A program made the position numbers and the translations under genes. This document shows, piece after piece, positions 1-12,850 of a stretch of DNA of 64,000 bases (position 1 is its first letter; each line of letters starts with the position of its first letter). Source of the DNA: Ciborinia camelliae (taxonomy: Eukaryota; Ascomycota; Leotiomycetes; Helotiales; Sclerotiniaceae); the NCBI GenBank assembly GCA_025890175.1, contig JANPYM010000002.1:3550391-3614390 (forward strand). Direction: 5' to 3'. The notes under the pieces are model-generated. The model searched no databases and had not been told where the DNA came from. It saw only the letters and a list, made by a program, of their open reading frames with translations.

Positions 1-28
1 TAACATTACTGACCACTTAAACTCCTAG

Positions 29-1179
29 TGTCCGCAACCTTGAGCGAGAGATTGGATCCGTATGTCGTGCCAAGGCGGTAGAATATGCGGAGGCAAAGGA
101 CTCGGGACATACGGGTAGAGGCTCTTTCCGCATGATTCTAAGTCAGCGAATACTGACCAGTCTTACAGAGAAATACAAACCACAACTGTCTGTGGAAGAC
201 ATTGAGGAAATTTTGGGCATCGAAAAGTTTGATGAAGAAATTGCTGAAAAGACAAGGTTTGTACTCCATGCACTGCCATTAGTCCACAGGCCTGAGACTT
301 CCGAGCTTAAACTTTTGTAAGAATGTAAACACTAACTACGAGACTAGCCGCCCAGGGATTGTCACAGGTCTCGTGGCCTATAGTTCTGGCGGGAACGGCA
401 GTATACTTTTCATCGAAGTGGCCGATATGCCAGGGAGCGGCAGCGTGCAGCTAACAGGGAAATTGGGAGATGTACTAAAAGAGAGTGTGGAGGTAGCACT
501 AAGTTGGGTGAAAGCTCACGCGTACGAGCTGGGCTTGACGCATGACCCATCGGAGAACATCATGAAGAAGAGAAGTATCCATGTGCACTGTCCTTCAGGG
601 GCTATCCCAAAGGTTTGCTTTCCCATGATGTTGTGTTATAATCCACTAATGGAATGACTAGGATGGCCCATCTGCCGGTATGGCACACACCATTGCACTT
701 ATTTCGTTGTTCTCCGGCAAGGCTGTGCCCCCAACTATGGCAATGACGGTAAGTCTTGCTATGCAATGCTCGTATGTTCATGGTCACTAATATCTTCTAT
801 AGGGTGAGATCTCCTTGCGTGGACGTGTTACTGCCGTGGGGGGTATCAAGGAGAAGCTTATTGGGGCCCTTCGTGCCGGTGTCAAGACTGTATTATTACC
901 AGCACACAATAGAAAGGAGCAAGTTTTCCCTTCTCCCAAAATAGCCACCACACTAACAATATTCAGTGTCAAAGATCTTCCCCAAGAAGTCAAGGATGGT
1001 CTGGAAATTATCCACGTCAGGTATATATTTTACCATTTCTACCACTTCATCTAATCTATTTGCTTTCAGTTTGAAACTAACATCCCGCTAGACACATCTG
1101 GGAAGCAATGCGATACGTCTGGCCTGAAGCACACTGGCCGGGCGAGGAGAATTTCGCGGGTATTGAAAGTCGTTTGTGA
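29..1179 (+). CDS. PIM1: Mitochondrial Lon protease PIM1, C-terminal part (5' truncated)
   Basis: This is the proteolytic end of the ATP-dependent serine protease that degrades misfolded and oxidised proteins in the mitochondrial matrix. Proposed exons are 29-256, 348-612, 662-748, 803-918, 967-1020 and 1092-1179, giving the last 278 residues; bases 1-28 look like the end of an intron. The peptide starts with the end of the AAA+ module ([20 protein letters not shown]) and then the Lon protease domain. The catalytic Ser is in DGPSAG (Ser codon 671-673) and the catalytic Lys in VGGIKEKL (Lys codon 848-850), so the Ser-Lys dyad is intact. The intron at 919-966 has a GC donor; splicing it restores the family motif [12 protein letters not shown]. 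The gene lies at the window edge, so its start and promoter are not visible. The family call is firm; the symbol follows the yeast orthologue. Confidence 0.95.
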
Positions 1180-4100
1180 TTTTTATAATCATATCAGATC
1201 CGAAATCTCCCGGCGGCACCATTAATGTGTAACCTTGACGGAAATTGTCCGCTAATAAATTGCCTTTTTCCTCGCTTCTTTGAAATGATATGATAATAAC
1301 TGGCGTTTCGAGCTGAAGCACAAAGTATATAAGCAAATGTTACCTTCTGTGTATGTTTGCTTTTTGGCGCGCGTTTGGGGGCTGGGCTACAATGCTGGGT
1401 AGGCGTTATTGTATAAGATTTATCGTCTCGGGAGATTTTTATATAGGCTGTCGCCACTATCCATTAGGTATCTTTTAAAATCAAATCATGAGGTTTTAAG
1501 TTAAAGTCTATAGAATTATGATAATGTTGTATCAATCTTGTCAATCTTGTCGGTAATACTTGCCTGGTCAAATTGATTGAAAATCTACGATGAGGCTAGG
1601 GAATTTCCATTTTCCCAGAGAAGTATCTGTAGACGAATTAAACTTCGGGTCATTTCAAGGAGATTTGGGATTATCTGGAGATGAATTCGGAGGGTTCTTG
1701 GAAGCTCATTCACTCTTGATGTTCTAGTATGTATCTGGTAGGTTTGAAGGTTTAATGGGGCTGTAGTTCGTTGTTGAAGAGACTTTCCACGCAAGCGAAA
1801 CAAACATGGCTGTTTTCATTTTTTCTTGCACATTTCCATGTTTCTTCAATACAAAGTATTTAATGATGTCATGAAAATTAGTCAATATACCATTCGCACA
1901 TCAATTGAACACATATTGAGGCGAAGAGAGAAAAGACGAAGAAGGAAACAAGTTAGTATCCATCTGGCAGGAAACGACGCATCCGCATGGGCACGGAAAT
2001 ACAGCACTACAAACACGGGAGAGCGAGGGAAGGGGCGTAGGTACGTACCTCGTCTCTCTATATATATGATGGTACGAAGGTACAAAGCATACAAAGGTAC
2101 ATGGGCCACCGAGGAACTGACAGAGTTCTGCACGTCGCCTGGGAGTGCATGCAGTGCGCTGTCATGTTCGGAGGACGCGGATCCTTTTGGAGGATTTCTC
2201 GTGCGAGGTGTGGGCGCACCGCATGAGGTAGGAGATCGGGGCTGGGTTGAGCCAGGAGGTCGGTGTCGGGTGCGGGCTCCGAGACCGGTATGCTATGGAT
2301 GGAGGGAGGTTGGGGATGGGGGATGGATATGGCGATGGGGATGGTGATGGAGGAAAGGAAGGAATGATTGAATGAATGAATGAATGGGTGGAAAGGATAG
2401 GATAGGCTACCCAGATGGGGTTTGTGGATAGGGAGAACCCTTCATTTGGAGAATCACGTGGCTCATTACCGTATCTGCAGGTTCGAGAAACACGGTTGGG
2501 AGAGTGGGCGGAGATATCTACGTCCTTCCCAAGGTGCTCGTATGCAAGTAACATGCAATCGTAGGATATGACACGCAGTGTCTACATGGGTATTTTATTA
2601 CTCTGCAGACGAAGTCACCACATGCATGTATGGATGCATGTCTGTACATTACATTGCCGTATTCTTACGGTTAGGGTAACATGTGGTGGAACTTGCTTTC
2701 TTTGACCGGTTGTGCGATGGTTTCTGGGCATGCCGTGCAACCTGAGATGGATGTATGGGGGAGGCGAGGTGGTATTATACATACAGACATACATACATGT
2801 GCCGTTGGAGAGTGATGGTGATGATGATATCTGCTGGATTTGTGCAGCGGCGGTATTCGGTGAGATATCTGAAGGTGGTGTATTGGAATCGGGGGGTGGG
2901 GGTGGAGTCTCGTGGGAGATAGGATTAAGAGAAAAGAATAGGGGGTGAAGGGATGATATTTTGCAATCTGGTTTTTGCAGTATTGTACTCAATATTGCAT
3001 GCTCAGGAGGTGTTAACGGCATCGTGATGAATAGGGGTAGTATCTAATGATCCTCGAAAAAAGGGTAGTTCTTACAAAGTCAATCATTTACATCCTTCTG
3101 TAAGATAATTCATCACTCGGTGAATTTTAGCGCATCTTCAAGATTATTGTTCACATCACACATCACAAGCGAAGGAGGATTTAAAGCACCCCCCTCTCCC
3201 ATGCATGAAGAAATTAGATTACTCTGCATGGCAACACAAACAACGACAGGGAAGTTCGGCATGTTCCTGATTTTGGTGTATCAATTGATGGAGGATCAGA
3301 CGGGAGCGGGGTGGTTGCAGAGATATCGGGAGTATGCAGTTTTGGTTGAGGCTGAGGGAGATACTTTGGTACTTTGATGAGAGGAAATTAGGAGTCGTGA
3401 GAGAGTTGGAGATTGGTGATTGGGAGGAAGGTTGCGATATATTGTACCAATTTTGTAAGCGTCACTGGGATTATTGCACCAGGGGAAGATTTCTTGAACA
3501 GAGGATTCGACCTGGCGAGTAAAAATTCAATAATTCAATATGAGTGCTTGAAGTATGTGGCGCAATCTCATCAGATTATCTTCTTGTGGGCGAAATCATT
3601 TGGTTTAATTCGATACATACCAATCAAATGCTCATTGCCATTGTGGCGCCCAATATGGAATCCGAAGATAATCTACCATCTCACCACGTGAAAGGGTTTT
3701 CCACGTTATCACACATCTGGCGTGGCACAAAGAAGCTGTACCCATAACCACATCAGGCCAGATTTCCCGAACAGGAAGAGAGACGTCCCGAAAGAGGAGT
3801 GCAGGGAAAATAATCACAGGTTCCTTGATCCATGACCCCGTCACCATTGGATGTACGGTAGAGCGAGAAATAAGAGGCCAGGAATCCACCAGAAATATAC
3901 CCCAAAAGAATATAGTCAACATGTCTCGGAATACCCAGCCCCAGAGACTGAGACATCGGAAAGATGGGTGATGTGGAAACTGAGACAGAACACGCACAAT
4001 CGGGTGGAACAGTGGAACTTGAACTCACGAGTATGCTAGGAACAAGTGATCGTCACCGGAAGTAATAAATCGGAAGGAGAATATGTGTGTCTTACTTTGA

Positions 4101-4890
4101 CAAGACAAATAGGAAGTGGAACAACGTGCTAGATTGATGTCACGTGTGCCCGACGAGAATGGGTTGATATGGCACAAGCTCGTTCACTAGCCTTGAATCC
4201 TTCCTTGGTTCTGGGTTGTTGGGAAAGCGGTTGGCGACAACATGATACAGAGATCAATGCACTGATGACGGCTAGAGTGGAATCTAATCTACCATTCGCC
4301 CCAATTTCAGCTCTTCTGTGGACTTTCCTATACGACGGTTAGTCCCAACACCGAGATCGAAAGAGCTCCATCTACAGCTTCGGGGAGTTAGTTATATATG
4401 GGTTGAATCAGGCCAATAAAGACTCAAGCTGGTGGTCTCAACTGGGGTTTCATAGCACGGTAGATGTGGTTCAAATTTCATTGAGCTTGAAATAATTCGA
4501 CATACAATTTTAGTGAAAAGAATTAGATAGTGTGCAAAATGTACCGCGTTGGTGGATACTGCGGATTTGCGGCTATGTATGTGTAGGTGAATCCCAGCAG
4601 GCATGAGAGTGAAGCTATCTCTAGTAGGACTACAACGGGTGGCTCAAACCGTATTACACGTCACTAGTAAATATAGGAACCATGATCTAGATTTACGGGA
4701 CATGAGATATTATAGCGTCTAGCTGTAACCGTAGATTCGTATCACATTTGACTGCAAACGTCATGCTTTCCCGTCCTCTCTGATCTCACAAGTCTGGACT
4801 AGGATATGGGGTTTCTCATATCCGCCGACGGTTCGATAACCGATCTAGTTTCATGGGAGATCAGAGGTTCGGACTCCGGAGGTGACATGA
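1180..4890. other. Gene-poor DNA downstream of PIM1
   Basis: No gene could be supported. GAAT and CATA microsatellites lie around 2365-2400 and 2780-2800. Between 3120 and 4030 both strands carry short open frames with fairly protein-like composition, for example the + strand peptides containing EDQTGAGWLQRYREY and KVAIYCTNFVSVTG. They lie in three different frames without convincing splice sites and match no family I recognise. They could be a decayed gene or chance. Confidence 0.4.
1254..1259 (+). terminator. Candidate poly(A) signal of PIM1
   Basis: An AATAAA hexamer lies 75 nt downstream of the PIM1 stop codon, a usual distance for a fungal 3' UTR. There is no transcript evidence, and AT-rich intergenic DNA can give this hexamer by chance. 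Confidence 0.35.
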
Positions 4891-7800
4891 ACTAGGATGT
4901 GTAATTCCGACTAAGGATGATCTGCCGGAAAATCCTAGGAACTATGGAGCTTGAAAGAGCTAGTAGTGGGGTTGGGTTTCCCCGTGAAGCACTTCGGTAA
5001 CAGACTGCCGTGAAGGTCATAGCGATGCTCCAAGGCTTAAGGTGGTGCATTAGTTCGAGGTGGCAATCTATTGTTTGCCCCATCGAGAGTGGAGATATTG
5101 CTTTTGATCTCTGAGACCATATTGAATGTTCAATCTCAGTGTTTTGTACGGAGTAGAGCATGGCAGGAGAAGTAGTCAGGGCACTTACTTCATCGGTCTC
5201 ATAAGATGAATGAAGTTGGCAAGTGACATGGTTAAGATATCTTAGGGTTCTCGTATATTGAAAGTTATGGGACACTATCACCGTCCGTTCACCTCTCGCT
5301 CACAACTCAAGCTGTCAGCCTATCGATTTTGATGCAGTGTATTAGCTACCGCTATGGTATCATTAGTTAAACTGCAAATCATCCACTAAAGCAGAGAAAA
5401 CATATGAAAGAGTCGACCCGTACACCATTCGTTTAAAGGATCTGTAGTGTGGCTCATCAATGACTTAATCTCCATTTTTGTAATTAGGATATGTCAAGTA
5501 GGTAGTAGTGCAGAATAAAACTTGACATTCACTAAATGCCAATGGGTAATATTAAGATACGATATACCCCATTTCCATAAATGGATATCCATCACGTATA
5601 TATGCAAAGGCTGAACTCGTTATGGGCCATTTTTACAGGCCAGAATGTATACCGCCGAGAACGTAGAGTCGTGTGATGGATAACAAATGTACACAATGGG
5701 TAATTGGTAATCAGTCATCATGCCAATAGCCAAATTTAGAGACGAGATCGTAAAGAAGTGTGAGATGTGTTGTTGATATGCAGCTGAAGGTCCCATTATA
5801 GTCAGCCTCACCCCCACTCCCCACACGTTCATGTGCTCCAACCAATATGCAGGCCTTACGATCAGGCTGATAGTCTCCTCCATACGGAGTACCTTAACCA
5901 GCTTCGGCAGCTTTTATCCCACAATTTTGCGCAGGGTTTGCGGTCCCAGACGTTCAATTATCGACAATTCCGGTTCATCGGCTGAAAACATGGCGTACAA
6001 TAGTCCAGCCTCCAAATGTATTGACTGCCCATGATAATACCATGAAGTTTGAACAAGGCTATGTACGTCCTTCGGGCTGGAACGCACAGATGAAGGTTCG
6101 CACACTAGAAAGTGGTAGGCTGGTTAAATTCACAGCTGTCAAATGCCAAGTGTCCTAGTTCAATATTATCTTCCCGTCATTTCTTAGACTCCCGCTTGAA
6201 CAGTCGTAGAGGCGAATATAGGTAATGAAAGGTAGGTACAGTCAGTAGCTTGCGATCTTTAGTATAATGGTCTACCGTAGCATCCGAATTGACTAACATT
6301 GACCAGTGAGGATATATAATCCACCTTGATCTCCTTATCAATGAGCCGACGGAGTAACCTAGGGAGTTTCCATGATCGTCAACTACGGACAGTTTCGTTA
6401 AATACCATTCTGACTACTATTGTTCCATGCAGATCTTGGCAGCCTAAAGGCGACCGATGCTTGAACCAGACCGCCGGATAGAAGGTGGTAGCTGAAAGGT
6501 TTTTTGATGACAAGATTATTATTGTCATTGCAGTATATGCATGTTAAGTAAACTAATTGACTATACCTTTTTTTTGCTTTAGATCTTGATTCTTGCCTCG
6601 GTGCCGCATACAAGCGTGTAGTTTTCGAGATACAATTGATTGGACAAGATATATGTTATATGTATTTTCAATGTTGTGCGCCGCAGATAGGTATTCTCGG
6701 AAGAACTGTAGTAGAAGAAGTAACATGACCGGAGCTGACCGGGGAGCTTCGAGTGTAATGGATTAAAATTCTCCGTCGAACGGCTTGAGTTCCTTTATGC
6801 CTCCATAATGCCGCAATGTACTGTACTCATTTCGCACACTGGCATCGAATGATTGCCCAGAAGAAACTCAACGTCCCTCACATTTCCATATACTGTTAGC
6901 CAATGATTTTATTGATTTGTCGAATTGAATTGAATCCTTCCTCTGGCCTCTGGCCTCTGGGGCAAACATGCAAGTTGAAGACCATCTTTCAATACCTATC
7001 ATCGTTACCCTTTTTTTTGCACTTCGTTCACACAATCGTAATACGCACCATCAAGGGGTGTGAGGCTGCCCGCGTGAGCTTACTATTCACATACCTAGGT
7101 ACCTACATCAGGCAGCGGCGCTTACAGTAACTGCCTTCGTAATAAATTCTCTGCAATCTCCAGTACCTACGGTCAGTCCCTCTCATTTCGATAAGATGGA
7201 TGGATACAGTCATCAACTGCTGCATCAGGATTCGGAAAGCTCAATCCAGAATAATACCACACTGTTAAGATCTAGCCAAAAAAGCTAACGGCCAAAAAAC
7301 CAATCGGAAGATATGATCGTCCGAAAGAGACAAGCGAATGTCCATAGATGTACATACACTACTGCAGGACGACATTCGATCGTCATGCCAACATTTGGAA
7401 AGGTTGGGATCGGACAAAATCATATCACGAAAAGAATCTCATCTCCATCTCCATCTCCACTTCGGTATCTGGATTCAGCATTCAGGATGCGACTATCAGT
7501 ATCGATATCGCGTCTATTAGACGGATGTAGCCCGTAGGCCACATCATTCCTGTGCTTGGACAAATTGAACTGTGCTGGACGGTGTACCTGGTCACTCTCA
7601 GACCGTGGTCAATTGTTGAAATACTGGAGTTATTGGCTCGATTGTATAGGGGAGTCAAACCAGACCCTTGTTTTTGATCTGTACGGAGAGTGACTAGAGT
7701 ACTACCTAGGTAGAGTGTGAAATGGTCAAGGGTGCAATGTTAGGATCCGAAACGAGACATGAGATTAGATGAGATCTTTCAGATACAGTACCAGACCATC

Positions 7801-10800
7801 ATACCAGTGCGAACCATCTCAATTCTCATCATCTTGGATGGAGTACAGTAGGTAGGTATCTTTGGGAACCGGGAAATGGCGCGCTGTAATGATACAATCA
7901 CGGTACAGTCGCCAGTGGGACCTCGTGGAGTCGTGGTTTAGTCGATCTGATGCAGGACTGGTAATCCTTCCCATTTGAAGGTTTTGAAGCGCGAGATAAA
8001 GAGGGGCAGCGGTCATATTACGATGCTCATATAGGTCCACGGTCAATTATCAATTAGGTTCATGAGCGGAAGAATACCTAGAAAATGCACCGAATATTTT
8101 CCTTGGAGATCCGATAATAATAATACCTCAAATTCTCAATCCCTCCAAACCGATAGACATAGCCTTAACCATAATCAGAAAAACGAATTGCTAGTCACTG
8201 ACTACAAAATTTTCTAGTAGGTGGGTGGGCTTGTGGTTTTAGCATCAACAATAATAAATTGCGTACACACACCTCCGTAAAGAAGCTATCTATCTGCATC
8301 CACTGCCTGCAACCCACCTTATAGAACATCCTCATTCCCCATCGACAACCGGTACGTACAAGTCGACCACACCTGAGCTAACGCTCACGGGGAAAATATA
8401 TATTAATTAATTGTTGCTAAATCGGAAAATTATTAGGAACGTGCTCAAGCTTTGTTTAGCCGGCCAGCCGTGAACGTTGAAAATACGACATTCTACGGAG
8501 GCGTTGCCGAAATCTAATTGCATTACTATAGCATCTTACATGCAGTATTATTCCAAGGTTGGTAAAGGGATGGGAAAAGCCTAAAAAGTAGGGACGTGGG
8601 AATGAACTGATAAGTAGGTACCTAGAAACAGTACTGATTTACGGGTGAGATTTCGCTGGAAAAAAGATGATATGTGTACACCAGTATTCATTCATTCGCC
8701 TATGTTCGACCTTTATTGAAGAATGTCTTTTTCCCCTTTTCTCATCTGTGCTATGTAGATGCCCCCCGTACATCTGCGTATAAGAGGTTGTATGGTAATG
8801 TGTAATCGGAAAGTGTAGACTGTACGGGGTAGTCATTTGATATTAATAGTGCCATTATATCCATCTAGGTTTAGAGTAGATTTTTATTTAGGGTTAAAAA
8901 CCGATATAGGTAGTTCTAAGCATCCTCTCCTCTAAGGCAGTAGCTACAGTACTTATTAGGTAGGTAGCTACAACCTATCTAATCATTGATTGTATCAATA
9001 GGTAATAATAACATCAAATGAGGACTTCCTTGCGAATTACAGATAAACCCAAACTCCGTACCGCTTTCCATTATGGCATCTAATCTGATGATAAAAACGG
9101 TATACTCCATAAATACTTGTGACTACGGGGATTACTGCGTCATTTACTCAACCCCCCCCTTAAAGAGGCTTTTGGAGCCCAGATGGAAGATTGGAGATTG
9201 AAAGAGGAATTAAGTACTGTCGATGTGTGTGTGTCCAAGCTTCCCTGTCCCCGGAAATGCGCCCGTTCGTTGTGGTCTACAAGGGAATGATTGCATGCAT
9301 GATGATGCCAAAGTGGCTGTACCTGGCTTATATTGTTGCTTGAATAAACGTGGTGTCTTGGGGTACTCTTGGGGCTTAGCGCTTCCCCGATTTTACATCC
9401 CCCTTGAGCGTGAGCGATTATGATCCTAAGAACTGATTCCACTATCGTGAACTCACATTTTTTCGGTGCAAGCAGAGCGACCAGAACTTTTCCTCATCAT
9501 ACGGAAGGAATCCATGGTGATGTCGGAAGACGGGACCTAAAATGTTGATTGATCATACATGCCAGCCTATTATTGCAGATCTGGACTATGGATAGGGCTA
9601 CGGCATAGAGCCGTTTTTTGTGCTTTTTCTTTTCTTTTCGAGGGACGATCATGACGCTCCCTGCCTGTTACAATTTCCCGCAAGTGTAATAGATGAACTT
9701 TACCTCCCAAATAATGCCGGACCTCGGGACACTTGACATGGAATCCACAAATCCAGAATTTTGACTATTTTCGTGAAAGTGATCTTGTCCAGTTCGGGAT
9801 TCGGCTCTCCCAGACGGGAATAGGCAGGAAAAGAATGTTCTGCGAATTAGAAAAATGAGCAGTTGTTATTCTTAGTTGTAGATGTGACCCAGAGATATGG
9901 GCCGAAGCAGAAGCGATGGGGGTAACTACTAACGACTAACTAGGGGAGCGGGAAGAAAGCAAGTAAGCAAGCAAGGGGCAAAACAATATTTGTACTCTTT
10001 GTAAGTCTCATCATGCCAAATCTGTCGAACGATTACCTAGGTGTTGTGGGATGTTCTCTCGTCGTTTTAGTACGCGAGTTGGTAATTTCCAAGCCAAAAG
10101 AGGTAATGTTCACGAGATTTCCGGAACCGAGAATTGGTCATATTTAATCAAATCAGCATCTCCATCTGGCATCTACCTTTTCTTATACTTGCCGGACCAG
10201 AGTTAGAGTTATTTGCTAGGTACCTGGACCTAGGTAGATCCTAAGGAAGCAGGTACTAAATGACTAATATATTCGTTGCTGAGAGAAATAGGATCCAGGG
10301 AGATTGAACCGGGCCTTGGTCAACACCTACCTAGGTAGGGTAGGGACGGATGAAAGTGATTATCACCGTATGGATTTGGAGAAAAATACATGAAATAGAT
10401 TAATTCTTAATTAAATCACATTCCCAAGTTGCCCATGCTAAACCTTCTCGCCGTGCTAGTCTGTGCCCAGTCACCAAGTAAAATTTAGAGATGTCTAGAT
10501 ACGACATGGGGCCCTGTCAAACTGCAGCCATGGCTTGATCCTATCGAACAGCGTGAACCAACCTCAAGCTGTGCTTTTGCGGCTAACTGCTTATTGATTT
10601 TCTCGAGAATTTAGGATCACTTTCGCTGGTTTCGGACAATAGCATCGTTACTTTTTCCAGAAGTTAACCTTAATTCTACACTGATAATATCATGAACATG
10701 CACAATACGGTAAAAAGGTTCGTTTCGCCCATCCAAATTCATGCAAGAAGGATTTCTGACGATAGTGGATGGAGCTCTCCGTACCTGGAGATCAGACGAA

Positions 10801-12850
10801 ATGGTACAGGTAATCACTAGCTCGTTGAGCGCGCCCACCAGAGCTACCGAAAATCAACCCTCAATGCTAACTAGTCCTAGTTCATTTCATCGTAGCCAAG
10901 CTAGTCACAAGCCAACGAGGTCTTAAAGGAGACGCCATGCCATGCGTAGATTGTGTCGTGAACGGTGAACCAAAAGACACAGCATTAGTATTAGGCGGAA
11001 GGTAGTCGGGCGGTGGGATAGTACGTACCGTACATTTGATGTGATATAAGATGGAAAATGGTTAGGCTAAAATGACCTGCAATGATTACACATGGTTGAT
11101 TAGAAAAAAACGCTTTGGTCGTGAGCCAATCGGAGCCGTAGCTACCGAATGTTGGGGATCTGCTAGAATTTCACTAGAAGATCACATACCCAACCGCCGA
11201 GTTCATGTCGAGGGGGGAGAGTTTGGCGTGCATCATCAATATTGTAATATTTGCCTGAATTGAGGTGAGGGTATCTATCTATCTCTTCTCATTCCTGATC
11301 TATGTAAATAGACCATGTTGCATGATTCTGTACAACTCTAGGATGGTTTCGAATTTGAGTTGGCATCATCGATGCAAGCTTGGGTGCACCGTGTACCTAA
11401 ACACTTCCCTCTGTATGGACGAAAGCCGTTCATATATTCATGCATCTCTCCTGCAGGCAGCCGCCGTAGGGCAGATGAGGATCGTCGCCAAAGGGTCTTG
11501 CTCTATGTATGTAATTTACGTATGTCGGGAATGACGATCTGAGAGGTTTCGAATGTGTGACATGAAAGTACGAATTATCAACGGGAAAAGATTACTGATC
11601 ACTTGACAATCTGCAAAGCAAATGCAGATATGCAGATTTCAACCAGATTGCTTAATGCATGATATCCTTGGTCTAGAGCTACAGTACCTTAGGTCCAAGA
11701 CTCCAAGCAAGTGCTGTTGCTGTTGCAGACGACAGGAACAGATAGAGTATGTAGACTGACTGTTCTAGTCATAATATTAAGTTATCTCAAGGAAAATAAA
11801 AGAGGGAACAGGAAATTATTGTATGATTATGATTATGATTATTGAATTTTCTTTCCGATGATCTGATAGTTCCTAGGTACTAATGTATTTCTCCGTAGCC
11901 TCATTACCTAGTATTGTATTTCTTCTCTCCGTGGTGGCAGACTGGCAGTATGGGTGGCCCTTCCAATATTCAAAGACTTCGGGAGATGGGAGATGATGGT
12001 GTTCCGCTCGGAGGAAAAAATGCCCGATGAGATTTGCAACATGTGATGATATGAGCGTTTCCTCATCAAGTGTTCTATAAGTTCAAACACGGCATGGATG
12101 GAGGGACTTGGTTATGATTCACATTCACATTCGCATTCACAAATTATACACATGAATACCGAGTAGATAGATCTACCGGCATAAGCAGGACTTTGAAGAA
12201 TAAATCATAAGACGATAGGCAAAGACGATAGGCAAGAGACAAGAGATAAGAAATGAGAGTCAATAGTCGTTAGTCGTTGGTCGACAGTCGAGAGTCGAGA
12301 AATATCAAGTTCTACTTCGTGACATACAGTATGAGAGACGGGACGAGTGAATACCTACCTAGGTAGCTAAACAGCGAGACTGATGAATGCAAGTGAAGTA
12401 TTTGGTAAACCTAGATTGTCCCATACTCATCAAACCATCCCCAATGGAACTTTTATTGTTCTTCTTCCCTCTTCACGGCGCAAAGGAAGATTAAGCAACC
12501 ACGAGTTCTATTCTTCCCCATCAGCATCGGGTCATTTTCTTATTATTCCCTCCTTGTCCTAAGTCATCATATTACGGATCAAAAAGTTCAATACTACCTT
12601 ACCTTAACCCTACCTTAACCCTACCCAAGAGCCAAAACGACGAATGCGACTGAGACTAAGACTAGACCAAGACCACGACCAAGACCAAAGACCTTGAACG
12701 GGGAGATTTAAATCAGAATTCAAGAAAATATTAGGTACGGAGTTTAATCTATCATCTACTATTGGAATCTTGGATCTTCCCATGTAACTATTCGCAATGG
12801 CATATATTAACATTTGCGCATTAGTACTCGTACTCGTACCATCCTTCATT
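4891..12850. other. Long intergenic stretch, no gene recognised
   Basis: No open frame exceeds about 130 codons, and none shows a known motif or a credible exon chain. The repeated element I can see is the palindrome TACCTAGGTA at 7092, 7703, 10328 and 12356, plus many shorter TAGGTA/TACCTA words. Short homopolymer and dinucleotide tracts and GATTAT-type repeats (about 11820-11842) also occur. I see no transposase, reverse transcriptase, tRNA or rRNA. RNA genes without protein signal cannot be excluded by eye. Confidence 0.45.

Noticed and set aside
1826..2554. Open frames of 173 codons (+) and 130 codons (-)
   Set aside because: They overlap on opposite strands, contain GATG/GGAT repeat translations and show no domain or splice logic.
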